Source of the DNA: CALVGQ01 sp964369385
Lineage (GTDB): Bacteria; Bacillota_I; Bacilli_A; Erysipelotrichales; Erysipelotrichaceae
Direction: 5' to 3'
NCBI GenBank assembly: GCA_964369385.1
Contig: CAYJEY010000003.1
Coordinates: 78,272-142,271, forward strand
DNA: 64,000 nucleotides
Shown piece by piece: positions 51,473 to 60,867 of this stretch. The notes under the pieces are model-generated. The model saw only the letters and a list, made by a program, of their open reading frames with translations, was not told where the DNA came from and ran no database searches. Within the stretch, counting starts at the first letter, position 1; each line of letters begins with the position of its first letter. The translations under genes were made by a program, and so were the position numbers.

Positions 51473-51524
51473 TTGTTGTGAAGGTATTGATATTGTATAA
51501 TTTTAATTAGAAAGTAGGAAGCTT

Positions 51525-52199
51525 ATGAAAAAAATCTTAATTATAGAAGATGACCAAATTATTGCTTCAGCTATTGCGACACACTTAATCTCTTGGGGAT
51601 ATGATGCTATTTACATTAAAGACTTTATGCATGTAATAGATGAAATTGAAAATATGGATCCTCATTTAGTTTTATTAGATATAAATTTACCATATCAAAA
51701 TGGTTATCATTTATGTAAACAAATAAGAGAGTTTTCTCAAATTCCCATTATTTTTATTTCATCTGCTTATGATAACTTAAATATTGTAATGGCAATGAAC
51801 ATGGGCGCAGATGACTTTATTGCTAAACCATTTGATATGCAAGTATTAAGTGCGAAAGTAAGCGCATTATTAAGAAGGGCATATGATTTTAGTCTACAAA
51901 ATAATCTTTTAGTTTTTCGAGGGTTGACACTTGATTTACAAAATGCGACATTATGTTGTGATGAAAAAAGTTGCATTTTAAGTCGAAATGAATTCATTAT
52001 TTTAAAGATATTGATGCAAAGTGTGAACTCGATAGTTTCTCGAGATACTTTAATGAATGAACTTTGGCAAAATGAAGAATATGTAGATGATAATACACTA
52101 AGTGTAAATGTGACACGACTTCGTAAAAAAATAAGTGATCTTGGACAACAAGATATAATTCAAACTCGAAAGAAGCTTGGGTACATAATACATGATTAA
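51525..52199 (+). CDS. OmpR-type response regulator, BceR-like
   Basis: A 224-aa regulator with phospho-acceptor Asp52 in LVLLDINLPYQNG, IFISSAYD and MGADDFIAKPFD in the receiver, and a winged-helix DNA-binding part (LSRNEFIILKILMQS, DDNTLSVNVTRLRKKI). It starts a BceRSAB-like set; in Bacillus this module senses and resists bacitracin or related peptides. The start overlaps no other gene and follows an agtagg site. It overlaps the kinase gene by 8 nt. Confidence 0.93.
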   Translation: MKKILIIEDDQIIASAIATHLISWGYDAIYIKDFMHVIDEIENMDPHLVLLDINLPYQNGYHLCKQIREFSQIPIIFISSAYDNLNIVMAMNMGADDFIAKPFDMQVLSAKVSALLRRAYDFSLQNNLLVFRGLTLDLQNATLCCDEKSCILSRNEFIILKILMQSVNSIVSRDTLMNELWQNEEYVDDNTLSVNVTRLRKKISDLGQQDIIQTRKKLGYIIHD

Positions 52200-53151
52200 A
52201 AACTATCTTAAAGATCGACGTGTGCTGTTATATATTGTAGCAGTAGCTTGTATTAGTTACTGTAGTGTGCTTTATTTTGAAAAAGTAGCTATTGACGTTA
52301 TTTATTATAGTTCACTCATTTTTTTTATGATGAGTTTCTTACTAGGTATGATTGATTTTTACCATTATCAAAAACAAATCCAGAGAATCAAGTGGCTTGC
52401 CCAACATTTAAATACAGAGAAATTTGATTTTCAATGTAATGACTATATGTTGAGGTGTTTGGTAGACATTATTGTTAGTCTTCAAACACAGCAAGATGAA
52501 TATTCTGAAGAATACGAAATGCAAAAGAGAGAGATGATTGATTTCTATGCATTGTGGATTCATCAAGTAAAGACACCTATATTTGCCCTTAAACTACTTT
52601 CTACAAAAAGTGCAGTTCTCTCTGAAATTACTAAAATTGAACACTATATTGAAATGGTTCTAAATTATATCAAACTTCAAGATGGTTCTGAAGATTTAGT
52701 TCTTGATAGAGTTCAAGTGCATCAATTAGTACATCAAGTAGTGAAGTCGTTTTCAAGAGTTTTCATCGTTAAGAAATTAAATATTAACTTGCATTTAGAT
52801 GAGGTTGAACTAGTAAGTGATGAAAAATGGCTTAAATTTGCTTTATCACAAATTTTATCTAATGCTTTAAAGTATACAAATGATGGAGAAATCTGTATTA
52901 CATTAACACAGGATAGTTTAAGTATTCAAGATACAGGGATCGGAATGCAACCACAAGATATTCCCCGCATTTTTGAAAAGGGATTCAGTGGGGGACGCAT
53001 ACTTGAAAAAGAAAATGCATCAGGCATTGGATTATACTTATGTAAGAAAAGTTTAGATCTACTTGGACATGAAATTGAAGTGAAATCTCAATTGGGGGAA
53101 GGTTCAAGTTTTGAAATTATTTTTCATCAAATCGATACAATTTATGAATAA
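52192..53151 (+). CDS. Intramembrane-sensing histidine kinase, BceS-like
   Basis: A 319-aa kinase with two close hydrophobic segments at the N-terminus (about 12-28 and 34-53) and almost no outside loop, the hallmark of this family. The acceptor is His124 in LWIHQVKTPIFAL. ATPase boxes are ILSNALKYTNDGE, QDTGIGM and ASGIGLYLCKKS. Such kinases take their signal from the BceAB transporter itself rather than from the antibiotic, consistent with the genes that follow. Confidence 0.94.
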   Translation: MIKNYLKDRRVLLYIVAVACISYCSVLYFEKVAIDVIYYSSLIFFMMSFLLGMIDFYHYQKQIQRIKWLAQHLNTEKFDFQCNDYMLRCLVDIIVSLQTQQDEYSEEYEMQKREMIDFYALWIHQVKTPIFALKLLSTKSAVLSEITKIEHYIEMVLNYIKLQDGSEDLVLDRVQVHQLVHQVVKSFSRVFIVKKLNINLHLDEVELVSDEKWLKFALSQILSNALKYTNDGEICITLTQDSLSIQDTGIGMQPQDIPRIFEKGFSGGRILEKENASGIGLYLCKKSLDLLGHEIEVKSQLGEGSSFEIIFHQIDTIYE

Positions 53152-53175
53152 CCTTACAGTTTTGTAAGGTTATAT
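53150..53175 (+). terminator. Hairpin between BceS-like and BceA-like genes
   Basis: A perfect 8-bp stem (53150-53157 with 53164-53171), 6-nt loop and a T-rich tail. It separates the regulator genes from the transporter genes, which are usually expressed from an inducible promoter of their own. I could not identify that promoter confidently in 53172-53241. Confidence 0.7.
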
Positions 53176-53241
53176 TTTGTTACATCGATGGTTGTTTCTA
53201 GCTAAAAAAAATAAAATAAAATTATAAAAAGGAGAATGATG

Positions 53242-54009
53242 ATGGAATTATTAAATGTAAACGATTTAAGAAAAGTGTATTCATCAAAGCTAGGAAAACA
53301 AGAATATGAAGCACTAAAAAAAGTAAACTTCACTGTGAAGCAGGGAGAGTATATTGCCATTATGGGTGAATCTGGTTCAGGGAAATCGACTTTATTGAAT
53401 ATACTTGCAGCGCTTGATAGAAAAACGTCAGGATCAATAAAAATAGAAGGGATTGAAATCACTCAAATGAATGAGGTCGCACTCGCAAAATATCGACGTG
53501 ATAACCTTGGTTTTGTCTTCCAAGAATTTAATTTGTTAGATACACTTAATGCGAAGGACAATATAGCAATGCCACTCGTATTATCACAAGTCAATCCCAA
53601 GTCAATTTTAAAACTAGTTAATGATGTAGCGAGTCGACTAAATATTAGTCATGTGATTAACAAGTATCCCCACGAATTATCAGGAGGAGAAAAGCAACGT
53701 GTAGCTGTAGCAAGGGCAATTATTCATGAGCCACTCTTATTACTGGCAGATGAGCCCACGGGAGCATTAGATTCGAAATCTACCGACCACTTACTAGATG
53801 TCTTTAAACAAATCAATGAGACAGGGCAAACTATCTTGATGGTAACGCATAGTGTAAAATCTGCAAGTCATGCAAAACGTGTGCTATTTATAAAAGATGG
53901 AGTGATCTATCATGAACTTTATCGAGCACATCAGACAGCAGAAGAATTCTTTACAAGAATCAGTAATACGCTAACGGTGATGCAAGGAAGAGGAATGAAT
54001 GATGAATAA
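53242..54009 (+). CDS. ABC transporter ATP-binding protein, BceA-like
   Basis: A 255-aa ATPase of the MacB/BceA group. Walker A is GESGSGKST, the signature is LSGGEKQRVA, Walker B LLLADEPTGALD, and the H-loop MVTHS. The last of three consecutive ATG codons (53242) is best spaced from aaaaggag. It overlaps the permease gene by 11 nt. The pair drives peptide-antibiotic detoxification and signalling. Confidence 0.95.
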   Translation: MELLNVNDLRKVYSSKLGKQEYEALKKVNFTVKQGEYIAIMGESGSGKSTLLNILAALDRKTSGSIKIEGIEITQMNEVALAKYRRDNLGFVFQEFNLLDTLNAKDNIAMPLVLSQVNPKSILKLVNDVASRLNISHVINKYPHELSGGEKQRVAVARAIIHEPLLLLADEPTGALDSKSTDHLLDVFKQINETGQTILMVTHSVKSASHAKRVLFIKDGVIYHELYRAHQTAEEFFTRISNTLTVMQGRGMNDE

Positions 54010-55936
54010 TCGTTTCCTAATTAAGTTTGCCTTAACTAATTTAAAAAACAATGCAAAAATGATTATTCCTTTTACTTTAACAAGTACGCTGTCAGTCATG
54101 ATGTTTTACAATGCACAATACTTACTCTACAACAATGCAACTGGATTTGGCTCATTTGCTTTAATTATTTTTTTACTGGGGGTTTTACTAGGAATATTTT
54201 GTATGTTTTTTCTATTTTATACAAATAGTTTCCTATTTAAACGTAGAAAAAAGGAGTTCGGTTTATACAATGTTTTGGGACTAGAAAAAAAACATATTGT
54301 GTATATTGTTTTATTAGAAACCTTTTTTATAGCGGTATTTTCAATTATAGTTGGATTAAGTATAGGGATATTGTTTTCGAGGTTAATGACAACAATTTTA
54401 TACCATCTTATTCAATTTGATTTGAAGTATGTGTTTACGATGAATTTTCAAGCTTTATTTAATACAGTTGTATTATTTACTATAATTTTTATTATCATTA
54501 CAATATCAAATTCAATCTCAATTTATCGTTCGAAGACAATTGAGTTAATTAAAGCGAATCAAATTGGAGAACAAATAAGTGTTAGAAGTCTATTTTTTTC
54601 AATTGTAGGCATTGGAACACTTATCTGTGGTTATCATCTTGCCTTGAGCATTGATGATATTATTGCTTCCATTTATGAATTCTTTATTGCTGCACTACTT
54701 GTTTCGTTTGGAACTTATTTTGTATTTTCCTCAATTAGTATTGTATTCCTCTATTTATTGAAAAAAAACAGAAAGATTTACTATCAAGTTGAGAATATGA
54801 TTGCAATATCAGGGCTTATTCATCGTTTAAAGAGAAATGCAGCAGGACTAACTAATATCACTATATTATCAACTGGAATTATCTTAGTTATATCAACGAC
54901 ATTAGCGATGTACTTAAGTATTGAGGAAATGCTTGATTATCGTTATGGTTTTGATGCTTCAATTGAAATCCAAAGTAGTGAAATGCAAGGTGAGTATCTT
55001 GACAATTTATCTTATTATTTGCATGAGTTGATTGATGATATTAGCAATTACCAAGTTGCCGAGTCTGCGATCTTTCTTATGGATACAAGCTTAGAAGAAA
55101 CAAGTTATACAGCTCAAGAGGAACTAAAATATGATGAATCACTTGTTATTCAAGTCATGACACTAGAAATTCAAAATGAATACATGCAACTTATTGAAGG
55201 ACTTACAGATGATCAAGTCATTTGTAGTGGATCATCACTTGGTGTGGATGAAATTTCATTGTTTGGAGAAGAGTATCAAATTGTGGCTCATTTAGATAAT
55301 TTCGATTCTAATTTAGGCTTGTTTAACTTCTCAGTGGGAGCTACCGCATTGATATTTAATCAAGAATCGTTTAACGTATTAGTTGAGCGTGGAAATATAA
55401 GTGAAGATGTACACTTACAAGTGCAGTTTGATGTTAGTGATGAAAGTTCTAATGCAGGGCATGTTTTAGCAAATCTATTGCATCAAGATGATCGTGTAGT
55501 TTCATATGAGTATAGTTATGATCATGCTGCTGAATTCCATGCAATTTATGGCGGGCTATACTTCTTAGGTCTATTTTTAGGAACATTGTTCTTATTTGCA
55601 ATACTGCTTGTGTTATATTATAAGCAAGTAATTGAAGGTTATGATGATCATCAAAACTATTTAATATTGAAAAAAATTGGATTAAGTAAAGATCAAGTCA
55701 AAAAGAGTATTCGCCGACAAGTTTCAATGGTGTTTTTCTTACCAATTGGAATAGCCATCATTCATATGGTCTTCGCATATAGAGCACTTACTTTGATTTT
55801 GCGACTATTGAATTTAACGAATACGAATATTTTTATAGTAAGTATAATTTGTGTCGTAGCAGGGTATTTTGTTCTTTATGTTGTCATGTATCTTTTTACA
55901 TCAAGAGTATATTATCGTATTGTAAATGTAGAATAA
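53999..55936 (+). CDS. ABC transporter permease, BceB-like
   Basis: A 645-aa FtsX-type permease with ten predicted membrane segments. Segments 1-7 occupy about the first 310 residues, a large outside domain of about 210 residues (around 315-520, rich in acidic residues) follows segment 7, and three segments end the protein. This layout is specific to BceB-type transporters; the outer domain is the ligand-recognition part. KRRKKEFGLYNVLGLEKKHI after segment 2 is also typical. Confidence 0.94.
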   Translation: MMNNRFLIKFALTNLKNNAKMIIPFTLTSTLSVMMFYNAQYLLYNNATGFGSFALIIFLLGVLLGIFCMFFLFYTNSFLFKRRKKEFGLYNVLGLEKKHIVYIVLLETFFIAVFSIIVGLSIGILFSRLMTTILYHLIQFDLKYVFTMNFQALFNTVVLFTIIFIIITISNSISIYRSKTIELIKANQIGEQISVRSLFFSIVGIGTLICGYHLALSIDDIIASIYEFFIAALLVSFGTYFVFSSISIVFLYLLKKNRKIYYQVENMIAISGLIHRLKRNAAGLTNITILSTGIILVISTTLAMYLSIEEMLDYRYGFDASIEIQSSEMQGEYLDNLSYYLHELIDDISNYQVAESAIFLMDTSLEETSYTAQEELKYDESLVIQVMTLEIQNEYMQLIEGLTDDQVICSGSSLGVDEISLFGEEYQIVAHLDNFDSNLGLFNFSVGATALIFNQESFNVLVERGNISEDVHLQVQFDVSDESSNAGHVLANLLHQDDRVVSYEYSYDHAAEFHAIYGGLYFLGLFLGTLFLFAILLVLYYKQVIEGYDDHQNYLILKKIGLSKDQVKKSIRRQVSMVFFLPIGIAIIHMVFAYRALTLILRLLNLTNTNIFIVSIICVVAGYFVLYVVMYLFTSRVYYRIVNVE

Positions 55937-55958
55937 AAGACAGCGGTCGCTGTCTTTT
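55935..55958. terminator. Bidirectional terminator
   Basis: An 11-bp perfect stem (55935-55945 with 55948-55958) with a 2-nt centre, between the permease gene and the convergent phosphorylase gene, flanked by A and T runs. Confidence 0.88.
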
Positions 55959-56733
55959 ATTTACGGTCTGATTTAATGGCTAAGCGAAGTGCTTCCACGC
56001 CAACTTTAATTGCCATTTCTGTATCATGAACTTGTTGATTAGCAAGACCTAACTTTTCGCGTTCTTGATTTGCAACTACTAAGAAACAAGATGCACAGCG
56101 TACTTTTAGATAACTTCCAACAACGAATAAAGCAGCTGATTCCATTTCAGATGCTTTACAGCCACATCTTAACCAAGCATCCCATTTTGTGTTTAAATCA
56201 ACATGATTTGGAAGTGCATTTGGTTTGTGTTGACCATAGAAGGCATCCTTACACTGAACTACACCTGTATGGTAGTTTACTTTTAAATCTTGTGCAGCGT
56301 GAACTAAGTGGTTTACTAAGTTAAAATCTGCAATTGCAGGAAATTCAATCGGAGCGTATTCTTTTGTCGTTCCCTCATAGCGAATTGCGCCTGTTGCAAT
56401 GACGATGTCACCACCTTGAACATCTACATCCATACCACCGCAGGTACCTACGCGTATAAATGTTTTTGCTCCACATGCAACTAACTCTTCTAATGCTATT
56501 GAGGCCGATGGTCCTCCAATTCCTGTAGATGTGACACTTACTTTAACACCATCTAAATAACCTGTATAAGTTACATATTCACGTGAGTCTCCGACTAATA
56601 CTGGATTATCAAAATATTTTGCGATTTTTTCACATCGCTTTGGATCTCCTGGAAGGATAACATATTCTCCTACATCCTCAGGACCTACTCCTATATGATA
56701 CTGTTTTGTACTACCTTGTGTATAATCTGCCAT
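55957..56733 (-). CDS. udp: Uridine phosphorylase-like nucleoside phosphorylase
   Basis: A 258-aa PNP/UDP family enzyme cleaving uridine (or a related nucleoside) with phosphate into base and ribose-1-P. Motifs: [49 protein letters not shown] and [15 protein letters not shown]. The FYGQH stretch favours uridine phosphorylase over PNP. I start at the ATG at 56733 behind gagagg; the open frame runs 13 codons further without a ribosome site. It is transcribed alone. Together with DeoC it could feed nucleoside sugars into glycolysis, though the two lie 30 kb apart. Confidence 0.88.
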   Translation of the reverse strand: MADYTQGSTKQYHIGVGPEDVGEYVILPGDPKRCEKIAKYFDNPVLVGDSREYVTYTGYLDGVKVSVTSTGIGGPSASIALEELVACGAKTFIRVGTCGGMDVDVQGGDIVIATGAIRYEGTTKEYAPIEFPAIADFNLVNHLVHAAQDLKVNYHTGVVQCKDAFYGQHKPNALPNHVDLNTKWDAWLRCGCKASEMESAALFVVGSYLKVRCASCFLVVANQEREKLGLANQQVHDTEMAIKVGVEALRLAIKSDRK

Positions 56734-56809
56734 GGTTTTACCTCTCTTTAAACTATACTTATATTTTAGCATAGTTCATAGTGATATAAAAGTGTACAGG
56801 CTGTTAAAA

Positions 56810-57880
56810 CTAATCGATGGATATATGAAGAGTATTCATAGCTTCATCAACTGAATAACTAATAGAAAGTTGAGTTTGGTCTATTAGCTCAAGCACTTGT
56901 GAAAATTCAGAATTCAGAAAAAGATTCTTGGTTGCTAAATTGAGTTGGTCAAGTGAGCTAAATTGAAGAGATACGTTTTTATCATATTCTAGTACAGTTG
57001 CAAGGTAATCAATCACTTTAAACGAATACTCTTCAAAATAAGAACCATTCATGTAATGATATTGATATTTTGTACTGTTTGCGGTAGGTAATAGCTCTAA
57101 GTAATCGATACTTCGTGTCTTTAAAATTTCCTCTTCGCTTAGTGCAAGATAAGTATAATCAATCCAAGTGTGTTGACTAGAATTATTATAGTGTGGATCT
57201 CCCCATGTAGCATCAAAATGATAATACTGACCATCAATCTCAACCAAGTTCCACCCATGTTTTTCTCCGTTATGAATTGTTCCAGTAACATAATATGCTG
57301 GTATATCTAATTTTTGAAATATTAGTAAGGCAGCTTCCGCGTATCCTTCACAAACTGCTCTATGCTCTACTAAAGCACCATAACTATTAAATGCATTGGG
57401 GGCATCTAAATCATAGTCAATGGTATTTACTAAAAATGTAAAAACTTCTTTTACTTTTTCATAAGTATTCATATCAGTCGGGATTGTACTTAAAAAGGTG
57501 TTTACTTGATTGTTTAGTTCACGTTCCATTTCACGTATAGTTGATGAATCATAAGTATAGTTAAACTCAATTGAATCCTGTAAACCATCATATGAGCGAT
57601 ATGAAAAATCACTCCAAAAAATTTCCGGACTATCATTAGCGATAAAATTGACGATTTTTAGATTATTTTGTAGTGAGTTAATATATATTTTTTCTTTGTG
57701 CTGATGTAAGCCTAAATATAACTCTTGATATGTTTTTTGATCATCTATAGAAAGTGCTGCGTAATAATGATTTTGAATTACTTCTGTATGAAATTGTTCA
57801 ATTTCTTGTTCAGTATATGAATTGGAGTTAGTGCAAGAGGTAAGAATGACTGCAAAACTAATCACCAGTAATTTTTTCAT
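56810..57880 (-). CDS. Lipoprotein with transglutaminase-like domain
   Basis: A 356-aa lipoprotein: signal peptide with lipobox LTSC (modified Cys16). A transglutaminase-like cysteine-protease core is seen at about 165-235, with the catalytic Cys in RAVCEGYAEAALLIF, His in HGWNLVEIDGQYYH and Asp in FDATWGDP. Such surface proteins may act as proteases, cross-linkers or wall-modifying enzymes. The C-terminal 120 residues are unassigned. The start has an aaggaaaag site and stands 74 nt ahead of a TATAAT-rich region. Confidence 0.87.
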   Translation of the reverse strand: MKKLLVISFAVILTSCTNSNSYTEQEIEQFHTEVIQNHYYAALSIDDQKTYQELYLGLHQHKEKIYINSLQNNLKIVNFIANDSPEIFWSDFSYRSYDGLQDSIEFNYTYDSSTIREMERELNNQVNTFLSTIPTDMNTYEKVKEVFTFLVNTIDYDLDAPNAFNSYGALVEHRAVCEGYAEAALLIFQKLDIPAYYVTGTIHNGEKHGWNLVEIDGQYYHFDATWGDPHYNNSSQHTWIDYTYLALSEEEILKTRSIDYLELLPTANSTKYQYHYMNGSYFEEYSFKVIDYLATVLEYDKNVSLQFSSLDQLNLATKNLFLNSEFSQVLELIDQTQLSISYSVDEAMNTLHISID

Positions 57881-58018
57881 TTTATCTTTTCCTTAATATT
57901 TAAAAATAGTGTACACCTTATTATAAGAAAAGTGTAGTAAAATATACTAAAAAATTAATTATGTGCTCATTGACGGATAGAATATTAAGTGATAACGTGA
58001 AAGTAGGTGGTGGTAGTT

Positions 58019-58432
58019 ATGGTTTATAGTTATAACAATTCTATGAAAGAAGTAAGTAATGATCGCAAACTTGCGATAATCATAGTCGAATATAAAATTT
58101 ATCTTGAAGTCTTAAGAGTAAGTTGTTTGGGAGTTGAAGTGCTATATGAAAATAAAAAGAAAAGAATCAAGAACAATTTTGAAGTATTTGTGTATACTCT
58201 AGTTGAGGCTGATATTGCTAAGAAATACCAAACTTTTATTGCATATGTAAATGCATTTCCAGAAGTTATTGAAAGGTCCATGAATCAATTTGATGAAGTA
58301 ATGACATTATATAAAAATGATTTAGAGTTATGTGCAAAACAACGTCAGCAATATTTATTGGAGCTTGAGCATCAAGCGAAACTTTGGGAAGATAGTGAAG
58401 ACCAACGACTATTACAGAAAATAATAAAATAA
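58019..58432 (+). CDS. Hypothetical protein, helical
   Basis: A 137-aa protein I do not recognise. It is charged and mainly helical, with a likely coiled-coil region in the last 60 residues (CAKQRQQYLLELEHQAKLW). No signal peptide or membrane segment is seen. I start at the ATG at 58019 after a gtaggtggtgg site; the open frame reaches back to a GTG at 58007. A TTGACG (57970-57975) with a weak TAACGT (57993-57998) at 17 bp may be its promoter. Confidence 0.65.
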   Translation: MVYSYNNSMKEVSNDRKLAIIIVEYKIYLEVLRVSCLGVEVLYENKKKRIKNNFEVFVYTLVEADIAKKYQTFIAYVNAFPEVIERSMNQFDEVMTLYKNDLELCAKQRQQYLLELEHQAKLWEDSEDQRLLQKIIK

Positions 58433-58435
58433 AAA

Positions 58436-58467
58436 AAGTTATAGCAGATTGCTATAACTTCATTTTT
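58436..58467. terminator. Bidirectional terminator between 58019 gene and tRNA genes
   Basis: An 11-bp perfect stem (58436-58446 with 58450-58460), a 3-nt loop and T runs on either strand. It serves the plus-strand gene and the minus-strand tRNA pair. Confidence 0.9.
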
Positions 58468-58470
58468 TTA

Positions 58471-58544
58471 TGGCAGGGGTGGAGAGGATCGAACTCCCGT
58501 CTGTGGTTTTGGAGACCATCATACTACCATTGTACTACACCCCT
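58471..58544 (-). tRNA. tRNA-Trp (CCA anticodon)
   Basis: On the minus strand the acceptor arms AGGGGTG and CACCCCT pair perfectly, followed by discriminator G and an encoded CCA (58473-58471). The anticodon loop reads CTCCAAA with anticodon CCA, and GTTCGATCC gives the T loop. It lies 1 nt behind tRNA-Glu. Confidence 0.96.
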
Positions 58545-58545
58545 G

Positions 58546-58622
58546 TGGTGACCCGTACGGGATTCGAACCCGTGAATGACGCCGTGAAAGGGCGCTGTGT
58601 TAAGCCGCTTCACCAACGGGCC
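58546..58622 (-). tRNA. tRNA-Glu (UUC anticodon)
   Basis: On the minus strand the acceptor arms GGCCCGT and ACGGGTC pair, with discriminator A and an encoded CCA (58548-58546). The anticodon loop carries TTC and the T loop GTTCGAATC. It is transcribed first, with tRNA-Trp following after a single base. Confidence 0.96.
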
Positions 58623-58641
58623 ATTTTGCTAGTGCCTATTT

Positions 58642-58670
58642 ATATTATCATGATGAAAATTAAAATGCAA
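58642..58670 (-). promoter_or_regulatory. Promoter of the tRNA-Glu/tRNA-Trp unit
   Basis: On the minus strand TTGCAT (58670-58665), a 17-bp spacer and TAATAT (58647-58642), 19 bp ahead of tRNA-Glu. Confidence 0.78.
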
Positions 58671-58777
58671 GATATTTAGATGAAAATATATAATGTTTGT
58701 TTAAATTAAAATGATTTATAAATTTTACAAGATTATACATGTATTTAAAATTTATTTGTTTATTTCGTTACATATAA

Positions 58778-58837
58778 TTGAAAACGCTTGCATGGTATAT
58801 ACCAGCTAAGTATACTTGTGTCATCTGGTATATACCA
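58778..58837 (+). promoter_or_regulatory. cre box, promoter and twin GntR operators of the cellobiose-family PTS operon
   Basis: TTGAAAACGCTTGCA (58778-58792) fits the CcpA cre consensus WTGNAANCGNWNNCW at every position. It overlaps the -35 TTGCAT (58789-58794); the -10 TATACT is at 58811-58816 after 16 bp. The palindrome TGGTATATACCA occurs twice, between the boxes (58793-58804) and around the expected start point (58826-58837), 33 bp apart. It contains GTATATAC, which fits the HutC-subfamily GntR operator pattern GTNTANAC. The binder is probably the GntR protein at 62571. Confidence 0.92.
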
Positions 58838-58855
58838 ATGTAGAAAGGATAAAAT

Positions 58856-59158
58856 ATGAAAATTTTATTAGTTTGTTGTGCGGGTATGTCAACTAGCATG
58901 TTAGTTAAAAAAATGCAGGATGTAGCTGATGCAAAAGGAATTGAAGCGGAGATTTGGGCAGTAGGGGATGCTGCTGCTAAAGAAAATGTAGCTTTGGCCG
59001 ATGTTGTTTTATTAGGCCCACAAGTTCGTTATTTACTTCAAAAAACAAAAGACATGGTCAACAATGAAAAGCCTGTGGAGTGCATTGATATGCGCGACTA
59101 CGGCTCAATGAATGGGGAAAATGTTCTAAACACAGCAATTAAATTATTAGAAAAATAA
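58856..59158 (+). CDS. PTS lactose/cellobiose family IIB component
   Basis: A 100-aa protein with the phosphorylated cysteine Cys8 in LLVCCAGMSTSMLV, and LLGPQVRYLL further on, both typical of EIIB-Lac/Cel. It receives phosphate from the IIA protein encoded at 60524 and hands it to the incoming disaccharide. It is the first gene of the operon, under cre and GntR control. Confidence 0.95.
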   Translation: MKILLVCCAGMSTSMLVKKMQDVADAKGIEAEIWAVGDAAAKENVALADVVLLGPQVRYLLQKTKDMVNNEKPVECIDMRDYGSMNGENVLNTAIKLLEK

Positions 59159-59175
59159 GAAGGGAAACTAATTTT

Positions 59176-60468
59176 ATGTCACAATTTCAAAAAATAATGG
59201 AAAACAAATTTGTTCCATTTGCTGCAAGAATTGGATCCGAGAAGCACTTAGTTGCGATACGTGATGCTTTCATTGCAGTAACACCTATCACAATGGCAGG
59301 ATCAATCGCAGTATTGCTTAATGTATTCTTTAGAGATTTATGGGCTCCAAATTTATTTAATGTACCTGCTATTCCTGAGGCAATGTCTTGGGCAATTGCA
59401 ATCAATGGTAACGTCTGGTGGGGGACAAATGCAATTTTCTCACTCGTATTCGTAATATCATTAGGTTATCATTTAGCTAAAGCGTATGATGTTAATCCTA
59501 TTAGTGGTGGTCTTGTATCACTTGCAGCACTTATTGCAGCAACACCACAAGGAGTTGAAGGTACTTGGGGAAATATTCCTTGGCAATACACAAATGCTAC
59601 AGGATTATTTACTGCTTTGATTGTAGGTGGAGTAAGTTCAACTATATATATTTTATTAATGAAGAAAAATGTAACAATTAAGTTACCAGATTCCGTACCA
59701 CCTGCTGTATCTAAAGCATTTGCAGCAATTATTCCAGGTACGATTGCTATTTACTTGTTTGGACTTATAGCTTATCTAGTTAGTATGAACGCAGATGTAC
59801 TAGGAGGAGCAGCACTGGGGGATCTTGTATCGCTATATATTCAAACTCCATTTATTTCACTATCTCAAGGATTCTTTCCTGTACTTTTAATTTCCTTATT
59901 TGTTGGAATCTTCTGGTTCTTTGGTTTGCACGGGACGAATGTACTAGGTCCTGTTATTGATGGATTATATAAAACTGCACTTCTCGATAATCAAGCTGCA
60001 TTTCAAACTGGAACTAAAGTTAGTGAGCTAGAATACATTTGGACTCGTGGATCATTTGATGCTTATGCTTGGATGGGTGGAGCAGGATGTACGATTGCAC
60101 TTATAATTGCTATTCTTATCCTAGGGCGTCGTGATGATGAGCGCGCAATTGCAAGATTAGCTTTACCAATGGGAGTGTTTAACATTAATGAACCTGTAAT
60201 GTTTGGTGTTCCAATTGTCTTGAGCCCAATATATTTCATTCCCTTTGTATTTATTTCACCATTATTAGTATCAATAGCTTATGGAGTAACATACTTTGGA
60301 TTTGTTCCACCAGTATTTCTAGAAGTTCCTTGGATTACTCCTCCAGTCATTTATGCATTTTTAGCAACAGGTGGTAGCTTCACAGCTGCATTATTAGCAT
60401 TATTTAATTTAGTACTTGCGATTTTCTTATGGGGGATATTTGTTCGTCTCGCTAATAAAAAAGCATAG
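59176..60468 (+). CDS. PTS lactose/cellobiose family IIC component
   Basis: A 430-aa membrane permease with about ten segments. Family motifs include FVPFAARIGSEKHLVAIRDA at the start, FFGLHGTNVLGPVIDG, and FNINEPVMFGVPIVLSP, which holds the conserved substrate-binding Glu. It is 17 nt behind IIB. The exact disaccharide is not clear from sequence; the hydrolase at 61484 suggests MurNAc-GlcNAc-like substrates. Confidence 0.95.
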   Translation: MSQFQKIMENKFVPFAARIGSEKHLVAIRDAFIAVTPITMAGSIAVLLNVFFRDLWAPNLFNVPAIPEAMSWAIAINGNVWWGTNAIFSLVFVISLGYHLAKAYDVNPISGGLVSLAALIAATPQGVEGTWGNIPWQYTNATGLFTALIVGGVSSTIYILLMKKNVTIKLPDSVPPAVSKAFAAIIPGTIAIYLFGLIAYLVSMNADVLGGAALGDLVSLYIQTPFISLSQGFFPVLLISLFVGIFWFFGLHGTNVLGPVIDGLYKTALLDNQAAFQTGTKVSELEYIWTRGSFDAYAWMGGAGCTIALIIAILILGRRDDERAIARLALPMGVFNINEPVMFGVPIVLSPIYFIPFVFISPLLVSIAYGVTYFGFVPPVFLEVPWITPPVIYAFLATGGSFTAALLALFNLVLAIFLWGIFVRLANKKA

Positions 60469-60479
60469 TTAGTAGTGTG

Positions 60480-60498
60480 AGTAAAGTACAACTTTACT
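60480..60498 (+). other. Intercistronic hairpin
   Basis: AGTAAAGT (60480-60487) and ACTTTACT (60491-60498) form an 8-bp stem with a 3-nt loop between IIC and IIA. No T run follows, so it is more likely an RNA processing or stability element than a terminator. Confidence 0.6.
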
Positions 60499-60523
60499 TA
60501 CATTACTTTAGAAAGAGGTAAAA

Positions 60524-60844
60524 ATGGAAAAACTCGAAATGACATGCTTCACAATTATTTCAAATGTAGGTGCAGCTAAGTCTACATATATGGAGGCTTT
60601 ATATCTTGCGAAGGAAGAGAAGTTTGATGAAGCTATTGCAAAAATTGAGGAAGGCACAGTTATCTTTATTGAAGGACATAAAGCACATATGGAATTAGTG
60701 CAAAAAGAAGCATCAGGTGAGCAAGTTCAATTTGGACTTCTTCTAATGCATGCAGAAGATCAATTGATGTCGACTGAAGTTATTAAGTTAATGGTATTGG
60801 AATTAATCGATGTATATAGAAAAATCAATTTAAAACAACTATAA
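60524..60844 (+). CDS. PTS lactose/cellobiose family IIA component
   Basis: A 106-aa trimeric helical phosphocarrier. The phosphorylated histidine is His76 in LLLMHAEDQLM, and EGTVIFIEGHKAHMELVQ is also conserved. HPr is the donor and the IIB at 58856 the acceptor. The gene order IIB-IIC-IIA is common in this family. Confidence 0.95.
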   Translation: MEKLEMTCFTIISNVGAAKSTYMEALYLAKEEKFDEAIAKIEEGTVIFIEGHKAHMELVQKEASGEQVQFGLLLMHAEDQLMSTEVIKLMVLELIDVYRKINLKQL

Positions 60845-60867
60845 TAGAAGTGGAGTAAGGATTAACT

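Noticed and set aside
58470..58679. 69-codon plus-strand frame with GIERIELPSVVL-like text
   Set aside because: It is a reverse-strand reading of tRNA-Trp and tRNA-Glu, a well-known false protein in annotation.
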